Source: Linyphia triangularis (Eukaryota; Arthropoda; Arachnida; Araneae; Linyphiidae). From it: DNA of 64,000 nucleotides. Under the pieces are notes generated by a model. It was not told the origin of the DNA. It worked only from the letters and a program-made list of their open reading frames with translations, and ran no database searches. Location: positions 85,106,670-85,170,669 of the forward strand of contig OZ021729.1 in NCBI GenBank assembly GCA_963978545.1. Direction: 5' to 3'. Below are positions 32,858 to 44,800 of this stretch, piece after piece. The first letter of the stretch is position 1. The number at the start of each line of letters is the position of its first letter. The translations under genes were made by a program, and so were the position numbers.

Positions 32858-35800
32858 ATGAGGATTTGTGTGTTGACAGTTTAAGATGGGCTTTGAGTAC
32901 ATTTTCCTAATTTAAGTTCTTCTTAAATCATATTTATAAGAGAAAATATACAGTTATGTTAAACCAATCTCAAAATTTATATTAAAGTACAGGTTGGGCA
33001 CAATTAAAATCCATCTTCTTAGAGAATTTTTGCAACTAAAGGAAAATATATAACTTTAAGATGAAAAGGGCTTATATGGCTGTTCACTTTACATGCTATT
33101 CCTTATAAATGAAATAATAAACCAAAATGAATTCAACCCAATGAAGTTTTAAATATATTGTTGTTCTTGAAGAGTAATTAGCAAAAATCCTATCAGTTAT
33201 TTCTTAAAGTTTTCATTTCAAAATTTTTATGATAATGTTTAAACAGCATTTCCAGATTTTCCCAGCAGTACTAATACAAAATTTCAAAATTATTTACTAA
33301 TTTCTACAGACTTCGGATTGATCTAAATAACACCAGTTTAATTATGGCTTGCCTGCACCTTAAAAACTTTCGAAGCTGTCAGAAATAAAGCACACGTACC
33401 GTTTGGTATTATAGTCCTCTAACCAAATTAGAATTATATTAAAGTTTTAAAAGAAATTTATACTGGATTAATACAGAAAATCTTTATAGATTTTTATACT
33501 AATATTGTTGATGCGCATTTAACCAATAAAAAGAAAAGAAAGTTTACATAATAAATAAAAAAAATCTTGAGGGAGCCATAGTAAAAACTATCTTATATTT
33601 GAAGGTAATTTATTTTTTATAATAAAAAAACTGTAGACACATTCACCTTGACTCTTTTTTTACTATAAAGTTCGAATATATGTTATATTAGTTAGAGTAG
33701 TCTTAGTGCATCAATATATAGTGTTAATGTGACTAAACTTTGGTAATATATATATATATATTTTTAATTTTATTTTACTTCTTATTTCACAAAATGTAAT
33801 TTTTCATTAACAATATTTGTTTAGACATTATTTTTTTTTCCAATTTTTTTTAATTTTATTTATTATTATTTTTTTTTATTTTTTAATATTTCATTTTTGT
33901 CCGAATGATTCGAAGAAGGGACTTACCGTACACACTGATATTCGATATTTTATGCAATTATCAACATATTATTTTAATATATTATAATAAAATATTTCAT
34001 TATTATAAAAATAAACTGTTTTTACAGGAATAAGCATTGTATAAGCACTCTCTTCTCATATTCAAAATCATAAATACCCTTTGACGATGTCAAACAAAAT
34101 TACTTTCTTAAATTATAAAAAAGTTATTCATCCTTAACATTTTAAAGTGAGTTCAATGTTGTAATTATACTTCTTTTCAAAATATTGAGAATCATAGCCA
34201 AACACGTTTTTACTTACCTATCAATTACTTTCAATTACCTATATGTTTACATAGGGCAATGAAAATGTAATAGCATTCAGGAAAAAAAATCGATTTTTCT
34301 TTCATTTCCTCAGGTTTTGAAACAACATGATTTCAAAAAAGTGGTCAAGATAAAATGTCTATGCGTACATGGTCAGCATAGCTCCTAAACGAATTGACGT
34401 ACGATATTCAAATTTGGTGTGCGGGCTAGTGGTAGCCATGTGACCTACGATTAGGTTTGAGCATTCACATAAGGGTGAAATCATGAATCTAATGCTTCTT
34501 AAGGTGTTTTAATCGCCCCCACCTCCGAATTTCCCGTAGAAATCCGATAAAAGCGTAAAAAGTTGAAAAATGAGTGTCTTTAACGCAGAGCTCTCTGACC
34601 TTGTGCATCGCCCATCAACTATTGATATCTTTCTGATTTTCGTTCAAGAAAGGACAGTGCAATGTCTATTGAATATCGTCACCAATTTCGTCGGTTATGC
34701 GTTTTTTTTTTGTTTTTTTTTAATTTTTTTTTTTTTATCATTTTTTTTCTTGTCCCACGTAAAAATTATTGCCAAAAATATCGCCGAATTCTCCATTTTC
34801 ATTTAAATGAAGGAACATTTGGAAACAGTAAATAAGACCATATCAAATTTGAATGCAGTGACCAATATTATAGTGTGTAGTCTCAAGTTTATGTAACTTA
34901 TATTTTAATTTACTAATGTGATGTCAAACAGAGTTGAAAAGCATTGTTTAACTTTGGAAATTATTAAAACCTTATAAATATAGAGTTTTACGTATCTGCA
35001 ATGTTATCTAAAGTTGTTAAAAGATCTATCACCTTTTTCTGCATCAATTGATTTATGATGTTGAATGTATTGGTAAATTAACTTGTATAAAAAAGTTTAA
35101 TTTTCAGGGTTGCTGAACTCTTTACACTTCACCTAATCTGCATGAGATAAATTTTTGTGCTCTTAAATATTTTTTATTTAATAAAAAATTAATTTTTAAA
35201 TTAATTTTTAAAATTTTATTTTTTTATTACATTTTTGGGGTAATTTGTTACATGGGGTGCAAAAGAGGATTAAAACCTCTAATTTTTATGTTTCAATGAA
35301 CCCTGGTAGTATCATACTAATTGATGATACCCCTCCCCCCCTCTTTCCCAAGTTGACAAACTATCATCGCCACTGTAAACACTCACGTTCATAATCGCAC
35401 CCCCCTTGATTGACCTCTAAATCCGCCCCTGCATGTCCGTGTCAGAAAAAGACATATACAACTTTCAAGAATATCTATCAATAACAATACCTTTTTATCA
35501 ATTGAACATCTTACGTACTTAGCAAAATGGTGTAAGAAGAAAACAAATTAATAAAACCTGCAAAATTCATTCAACTAGTATCCCTGTCTTGGGCCAAGTA
35601 TCCCTAATTGTACATTTTCTACATAACCTTAAAATGCAACCATTTGCAAGTAAGTGGATATACACTATTATATATGTAATTGTGGCACAAAGTATGCAAA
35701 AAAAAAAATTAAAAAAAAGTATTTCTTTTAAACAAAAACGCTTTTTACATCAGCGTTTAACAACACAAAGATATTACTTTTAGAGCATGAAAATTTTATT

Positions 35801-38800
35801 TGTCTTATAGTTTAAAAAAGGATGCAAAGATTCAGTTGTCATTTTCACCATGTTAGATAGCTAACTAAAGGGCAAGAAGTGTTACCACCTCCATCTTATA
35901 AAACCTTCTCCATGAGGAACTTGCATAATTGAGGAAAAGGAATATTTTTTGTATTTTCTAGTGTTATTCAACGAATATATTTGAGCAGTGCAATTTTTTT
36001 TTTTTTTTTTTTATCTTTATACTTTCAATTAATCAAAAATCGAGTTTGAAATCAAAGCAAAAGTCACGTGACCAAAAACGCATAAAAAAACCGTGACGTG
36101 GTTACGCATAGATTCCGCCGAAAATCCGAGGAGGAACCTACTGATCTAAAACAGCTTTTAGACTGGTTCATCATCTGCGCGTTGACGTCGCACGCAAAAG
36201 TAGCTTTTTCCCGCCAAATCCTAAAAAAAAAAAAAAATGTTTAGTTTTTTACTTTAACTATCTATCCGAGCTCAAATTTTTGAAAGAATGGTGAAGAAAA
36301 ACCGTGAAAGTTCCTCATTCTGAGAAAAAGGCATTGGGTCAAGTATCCTATTCCGTAAAAGGGACATTTTAGTTACAGCCCCCCAAAATTTGATAGAATG
36401 CATTGTCATCGAATCTATATGCAAAGTTTCAGCCCGAATAGATGACGGCAAGAATAATTAGGCCTGCGCAGATTTTCCCGCGCCATCGATATACACAGCC
36501 ACACTCATACACACAAAATCGAAGTTAATATAAGGGATTAAAAAATAGTTTTTACATCAATCAACAGATGGCGCTATAATATCTGTAAGCAACTGCTCAG
36601 TTGAATTTTCAAATAATTTATCCTGTTACTCACTGTTGCTTACCTCATACTTGGCCCTGTATCTGTAAATATTCACTTGCGTTCGCTTGAATAGAAATAG
36701 CAGCTTCACAGTACGATTCCTGCAGTTCAAACAAAAATGATTCCAGGTAATTGTACTCTTGAAATTACAGATAACTAATTAGCTGGAGGTGCAACATACC
36801 AGTTCTGTTCCCCCGAGACTGCCTCTTCCAATTCCTGGAAAAGTCAAACATCAAATTTAAGAATTCTATACAGGGTCATTTAATTAATGTAGTAAATTCC
36901 GCGAGCGTAAAGAGTTTTAAGAAACAGATAAGCGGTGTGGCAATCTAACTGTTTAACTGCACTTACTTAGCCAGTGTAATCAATCGAATGGGCAATGTGG
37001 TTGGTTGGTTGTTTTCAGATTATCTGGCGCCGTCAGCAACACGAGGGCTATAATGTGCCGAAACATTCGTCATTAGACAAGCCAACATACATTTACAAAC
37101 ACCCATGCCTAACACGGGACTCTGAACCCGCAACCTCGCGATCTAGAAGCTAGCAAGCTAACCACTATACCTTTTGGTCGGCAATGGGCAATGGATTGCA
37201 CTGGCTAGGTAAGCAACTTATATTTTGTGAGGCAAAATTTGTATGCATTTAATTTGGGTTGTTTAGTGTATTATATTTGGTTATTTCGTGATAAAAAATA
37301 CATTTGCGTATTGCTGAATTCTATAAACTTTGTCAGCCTGCATTAGTATTGTATTTTTCCAGTATGATTGTCAAACACAGTGTCAACTTTGTATATTGTA
37401 TTGTATTATTATGTATGATCTTATAGTATGTATAACCCTGTAACTATTGTGCATTGCATGTATGATCCTGGTAACTTTTTGAATTATAATTTGTATTGAT
37501 GTCGCTGTAAGTGGAAAATGAACATTATGAAGTGACAAGATTTCATCCGAGTACAAATGGGAAAATATTATATTAGATCTAATGGTTGTAGAAACACTGA
37601 AGTTAACTCTTGAATAGTTAGCGATTAAAAGGGAATTTCGAAGATGGAGAGGTTTAGAACACTTTAAAAAGCATTAACACAGCGATTTTGATCCAAATCA
37701 TTGGAGCCATCTTCTGGCAATGAGGAACTGTCACGTTTTTTTTTTGTTTTATTTTTAAATAAAAGTAGAGAAAAAATCATGAAAAACAATACCATTCTTT
37801 CAAAAATTTCAGCTCGGATAGATAGTTAAAAAAAAATATTTAGTTTTCCACTTTGTGATTTGGCGGGAAAAAGCCACTTTTGCGTGAAACGTCAACGCAC
37901 AGATAATGAACCAGTCTAAAACCCGTTTTAGACGAGGAATGAGTGAGGTTTCTCCTTTTTGCGACTTTATCTCTGCGTAGCCACGTCACGTTTTTTTTTT
38001 TTTTTTTTTTTAAATGCGTTTTTGGTCACGTGACTTTTGCTGTGATTTCGGCTAATTTCAAACTCGATTTTTTGATTAATTGAAAGCATAAAGATAAAAA
38101 AATAATTGCACTGCTCAAATATATTCGTTGGATAACACTAGAAAATATACTCATTTTCCTCACTTGTGCAAGTTCCTCATTGCTGAAAAGTAAATTTTTC
38201 AATGGCAGATACCCTTATGCACATCATGGGCAATAACCTTCATAACAGGTTCATCAGCCACCCGTACTCAAACGTTGGAACATCGTGGATCAATCCATTC
38301 GGGAGACACAGGTACCGACATAATTTATTATTTTTTTTAACTCAGCACGTTGAAAAACATGTAGAAATACAATTTAAAAAAAAAAAAAAAAAAAAAAATC
38401 ACCGCATGCATTGCTATAACATATGGGTAATTGAAAGAAAAATATTTGCTTGTATATTCTAAGTGTGTGAAGATAAATGTCTACTTACTGTCATGAGATC
38501 TTCTTCCTTTACAGTGTACGCGAAATTCCGGTCGCTATGAAATAATGGAGAAACGAAATAAGAGTTACATAGGTATTTAAAATTCATTGTAATAATATTA
38601 CTTTCTTAGGAAGGGGATGCATAAATTTTATTTTCTTGACAATTAAATTCCATGAAAATATCTGTGTAAAAAATGGGCCGAGTTCATCAAATCTTGCTCA
38701 GCTAATCCCATCGATATAGATAAACAACTGGATAGACTGCTCCATTGTCAATGCAAAGAGAAAAACGAGCCGGGGATTGCGAAGCTGGCGGGATGATTAA

Positions 38801-41800
38801 CCAATCACAGTTCACTTTTATAGTTGGATGGGAATGCAAAAAACCTTGTAAAGTGTTAGAGTATATATTTTTTTGCACATTATTACTAATTAAGATCTAC
38901 TATTGACATTTCTGCTGTGTACAACCCAAAATTTTATTTTCAATCCTTGGCAATCCATATTTTTTATCCCACCAATTGCATCTGGCAACGGCTTCATTTT
39001 CCCAGCGTTAAGCAGTCTATCCAGTTGTTTACCTATATCGATGGCTAATCTATAAAAGCGACTAAGATCAATAACGAGCAAAGATCAATTTGGTGGAATA
39101 CATCTTCAAATATTTTCAGTCTCACGAAACAAAATAAAAAAATATCTCAAATACTTTGATAAGTTGTGGCTCAGTAAACAGAATTAAGACATAATAAGTA
39201 AATCACATGGTAACTTCGCACTTTTCTTTTTTTTATAATGGTATTATCCCATACACAAAAAAATGCCAAAACCAAAAATTGCAAAGTGATTATAACCAAA
39301 GTTTCAATTGTTTTTATTGAATTGCAGTCTGTCTGTGCTTTTGTGAACTTTGTTTAGGGAAAGAATTTTTTTTTTTAAAGTGTATTGAATGTAGTTGAAC
39401 TTAGCGTCATAAATTTTCTCACTCGTTTTTATAGCTTTACAATGAAAGAATTAACGAATGAAAGATTAATCAAGGCAATAGTTAACATCGTGGACTTTTA
39501 ACACGTTAATGCATCGAGAAAAAAAAAAAATCCCCTGTTGATACAATTCTCTTCGGCAAAGCTCAGTAGTTAGGTTAGTAGCCAAGATTGTAAGGTTTTT
39601 ATCTAGTGAACTGATGGCCATAGGGATTTTTTTTTCCTGTACAAAAACTTCGAAAAAATAATAAAAAAATCTAGTAGAAATTTTAAAATTCAGCCGGTAA
39701 AAAGCAAAATCAGAGGTCGAATGCTGCCTATGTTTAAAACTTCAGAGTTCTGAGCGTATTGGAAGTTACTTTCTGGTGAGCCACAGACAAACTCTTTTAT
39801 TATTATCGATGAATTTCCAGTGTGATGATCATCAAGAGGCCACCAATTCAATTCTCAGAGAGATTTTGTGTTGACATTCCAGCGGGTTTTCTCTCAGATA
39901 TATTTGGCGATTGCATGCAGCTATTAGAGATTATCATGCTAAATCATCAGGTTAGCACCTAATCTGAGAGTCTTGAACTCCCTGACATCTCTCATGTGTC
40001 ATTTTGCACTGGCTAACATTAAATTCACACGTAAAATTGGAAGCTCAAAAATACAAAAAGGAAGGAAAAAAAATCCATAACCCAATGATATTAAATGTCA
40101 TTTTAATGTATAAAAACAAAATAGTGAAACCATTAAAAAATATATATACTTACTGGCAGGCGGGACTGCATTTTACAAAGCAATGCGTGAAATTGACACT
40201 ATTAGTGCAGAAATCTGTTTCTGAAATTACACAGTCAATAAAAATTAATAAAAATACATATTACACACACACACATATATTCACACACACATATTCATTT
40301 CTTAAAAAGTATTTCTTCGATATTTTTCTGAATTAAATGAACTACTTAAACTTAAAAAAAAAAAATCTATAGTTTTGTTTATAATTTTATTTAATTTTAA
40401 TGTAATAATTGATCCTGAAATAAAACAGCAGTAAATAACACTTTTAACACATCTGCGTTATTTTTTTTATTTTTATTTTTTTAAATTGATTTCACAATTG
40501 AGAGTGGATTACTTTATTACGAGACACTGGATATACAGGGTATCCCATAAAAGATGGAAATGCGCTTTAATTTTTATCTGTTAGAGAAAGCAGGAAATGT
40601 AAATTGAAAGAAAGAAAAAAATTAAAATAAGGTTAAGAAAGACATCAGAAAAAAAATCTTATCATTAGTTTTCAAAAAGAAGTTGCACATTTGAAATTTT
40701 TATACACCCCCCCTATTCAAATCTAGTCAATTAGAAAGTTTTTATTTCCATCCAACGAGACCATTAGAAAAAAACATAAATGTGTGAATTTAAATCAAAC
40801 TGAATTAGGATTCAACTGAATGATACAGAAGAAAAAAAATGGCTTATGCCAGTTCTCCTTATCACTTAAAGCCTGTTTTTAGGTGAAAGTAGTGATTTAT
40901 ACAAATTGATAATAAAAATGTTTAGATGAAAAATACGATTTGTATAAAAAAGGTATGAGTTTTTTTTTTTTTTACTAATGTTATCGTATTAATCCGATGT
41001 AGAAGCTTCTTTCATATAATTATAAAGTAAGATATAATATGTTACTATGTTTTTTGTATTACATTTAAATTGTATTTGTAAACACACCGTTCAATGCAGT
41101 GAATATTAGGTAAAACAAAAATTTTAAATACTATATGGGAACGTTTAAAATCCAATTAAAATCAGTATTTTCAGATATTTAAAAGTATGCTCTTAGATAT
41201 TTTCAAAGATCAGTTTAAATATGTATAATAATATATTTTAATTAATTTTACAATATTTTTAATTAATTTTATTTTCTAAAATATTGCTTTCGCCATTCAC
41301 TACGTATATAAAATTGAGACAGATGAATTCGAAAAAAAACTTTCCAAGCATTAATATCAAGATAAGCAATTTGAAATTTAATTCTAAGTTAATATGGATT
41401 TGTTAAAAATTCCATTAATTTAAGAATTATTATAATCATCTATAAAAAAAAAAATTATTAAATATAACGATATATATATCAAGAAAAATAAGTTAACATA
41501 AAAATTCGAAAGACTTACTAGAAAGTATGTTTTCAATCAGGTGAGGGAAAAATTATTAATTACAGATATTAAAATGGAACAAAATATTAAAGAATGATTA
41601 TGCACAATGATGTATTGAAAGTGATATATTACTCTTCGATTCTGGATGACAATCAGGTGTGGTAGAAGTCGAATATAAAAATAAATATTTTTAGATTTAA
41701 CAGTGATCTCTACACACAATCATAATATACGAAGAAATTGAGCCGTTAAAATCCAAAATGTACTTTTTGATAAAGCATCGAATGATAAGATTTTATCATG

Positions 41801-44800
41801 ATATCGTCTTTACTTAAGTAATCTAGAGATGAATGTTCTTAATCCCTATTTTGAAGGCGACCAAACGGTATAGTGGTTAGCATGCTGGCTTCTAGACCGC
41901 GGGGTTGCGGGTTCCGAGTCCCGTGTTAGGCATGGGTGTTTGTAAATGTATGTTGGCTTGTCTAATGACGAATGTTTCGGCGCATTATAGCTCTCGTGTT
42001 GCTGAAGGCGGCGCCAGATAATCTGAAAACAACCAACCAAAATTGCTTTAATAAATAAATAATCGAATTGTTTGAATATGAATAAATAAAAGATATTTGG
42101 ATGTGAATGAATAAATTCTCATTCATTTTTCATAAATACATTTTGAAAAGTAGTTCCCAGCATATTTTGCTGAGAGGTATGTTTATAATATTTAAAGTTA
42201 AATGCCAACACCGAGCACACGCTGACAACAGAAACGGCGCTTTGTTAATGAATATAAAAATTGGCAATGCATATAAAGGACTTATATTAAAAACTTTGTT
42301 TTTATGGGTTATGTTCCTATTTCATACTTTTTCTCAACAGCCATTGTGATCAGTGAAGTGCAGTTCTAAATAAAAATGGTAGTGGAATGGGATCTCTGAA
42401 AGAAATTTCGAATCTCAACCATAAATTCCAATTGACTAAATTTTAATTTTCTTGTAAACGGGCAAAAGAACTACCACGTTCCTCCCTAACTGCGCTACTT
42501 CTTTTGATCAGATATTAAAAAAAAAGTTTACCAAGGAAGCAACAGATTCGAGTAATTCAAAAATATTTATTTATAAATAGATAATTTATAAATTTATATA
42601 AAGTTTTACACCCCCTTGTAAAAATCCTTCCGGTGTCCTTGCCAATTAATTTGTTCCCAGTGGGACATAAAATCAGTTGGTTGGTTGGTTGTATTCAGAT
42701 TATCTGGCGCAGTCAGCAACACGAGGGCTATAATGCGCCTAAACATTCGTCATTAGACAAGCCAACATACATTTACAAACAACCATGCCTAACACGGGAC
42801 TCGGAACCCGCAACCTCGCGGTCAAGAAGCTAGCACGCTAACCACTATACCGTTTCGTCGGTGGACATAAAATCAGCTCGGTGATTTTAGATTTATGTAT
42901 CGGTCCAAATTTTCAATGTAATCACTAATCAAATTTTAATAATTATTGTTAAAATTAAAGGATTGTAATAATCAATTAAATAATTAATTTCAATTATTGA
43001 TTAAATGGTAAAATAATTAATTTTAATAAGCAAATAATTATTTTTACTAATTAAGTAGTCAAATAAGTAATTTTAATAACTAAATATTCTAAATAATTAA
43101 TTTATTTTATTATTTAAATATTCATATTTAATAATTCATCTGAATAATTGTTTAAATGTTAAAAATTATTAAATAAATATTAATTTTAATAATTGACTTG
43201 TTTTAATAATGGTTTAATTAGATCAAAATTTATCTGTATGTTTTTTTGTACTCCATTTGACTGGACTTGTTTCACCTAAGTCATTGATATAGTCCGTTGC
43301 AACAACTAAAACAAAGGAATCTAAAGTGCAAAATAAAGAATTATCAGGTGCATAAGCTATGTGCATCGGACAATTCCCAGCTAGTTTCAGAAAATTTCGT
43401 TCAAATTTCGTCTCCATTTCTGTGCAAACGCGTTATTTTGGACCTTTCTGAATTTTACCAACATCTAGGGCTATAGAGAGATTTAAGGGTCCTTTCTTGG
43501 ACAGTTTGATAAAAAGTTACTCTAATGCATCTTCCTATGTCACAGCCAAAATTTGAAAGCATTTCGGACAATTCCCAGCTAGTTTCATAAAATTTTGTTA
43601 TATTTCGTCTCTATTTCTGAGCAAACGCGTTATTTTGGACCTTTCTGAATTTTACCAACAGCTAGGGTACTGACCCCTTGTGTACAGACACCAGCCGGTC
43701 CTGTGATTGCATCGGACAACCCTATGGTCAGCACTAGAGATCCTGGTACTCTCCTGAATGTTTCCAACAAAGTTTCTAACTTTGACAGAATTGAATAGAG
43801 CAACCAGCAACTTAATAAGATCCTAGTATCCTTCTTATTTGTTTAACATGGCAGAACATTTCTACATATAAAAACCTTAAATGAATCATCACTAATTCTC
43901 CCCGAGTATTCACAACTATGAAATTTGATACAACTACCACCATCAAGGAGGAACATAGAACTATCCCGATATCGATTAACAAACTTTAAGGGGTCGAAAA
44001 AGAGCTCCGATATTCATATATCCCACTTTTAAAGCAGTCCCAACCCTGAACTTTGGTGCAAATGTTAATAAGGGCCAAGCATAGATGAAGTAAATTATTC
44101 CAATCTCGATTAACTAACTTAAAAGGGTCGAAAATTCCAAACAAGGGGATTATTGAGTGTCGAATTAGGATCCAACTGACCATAAGGCTGTCCGGTGCAA
44201 TCACCCGGCCGGTCAGAATCGGTACAAAATGGGTCGTTACGGTAGAAAGTTAAATAATAAAATACTATAGAATGAGAGGCGACCGCAAATTTTGGACCTC
44301 ATCGAACATCACTCTGAAACTTATATGGAATGTAGAGTTATGCTAGCTGATTAACAATCGAGTGGTCTGCCGAACCGCATATGGACGGAACTGTCCGGCA
44401 GACCAATCCGAAAGTGCACTTTTTGGGGGCCAAAATACCTCATCGAACATCACTCTGAAATTCACAGGAAATGAAGAGAATTACCTACCGAGTAAGAATC
44501 ACTTGGTCTGCCGAACCGCATTTGTCCGGCAGACCAATCCGCAAGCGCAGCTTTGGGTACCTAAACACGTATCGTATATCACTTAAACTAATTCTACTTA
44601 CAATTTTCGGTGGTATGCTGTTGTCCATTTCATCTTTATATTCTTTCTTTAATGTCATAACCTTTCGGTAACATCGTAAATGATATCCAAGATCTGGAGA
44701 CAGAATAATCTTTCCATACTTGATATTTTATTACTTCTGCGCATTTCGTTCAATTCCGACAATTTGTTTTCTTTTTTGCACAAAAAACAAACACTCATTT

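Larger units (their letters stand above)
28517..35431. mobile_element. Large (6.9 kb) hAT-like element carrying a Helitron
   Basis: Left CAGGCGCGGATTTAGG, right cctctaaatccgcccctg; exact 8-bp duplication catgtccg at 28509-28516 and 35432-35439. G- and C-runs follow the ends. Interior: two direct repeats (29600-30035, 33765-34210), a Helitron (30665-32609), a repeat-R copy and no recognisable transposase. Confidence 0.85.
27842..35609. mobile_element. Probable element X with AATTAGGGATACTTG ends, host of a large hAT-like insertion
   Basis: aattagggatacttgaccca at the left and, reversed, aattagggatacttggccca at 35609. An internal hairpin at 28027-28062 repeats gggatacttgaccc in both directions, and a further half-copy (ttgggtcaagtatcct) lies at 36334. 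About 850 bp remain once the hAT-like insertion is removed. No target duplication was identified. Confidence 0.6.
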
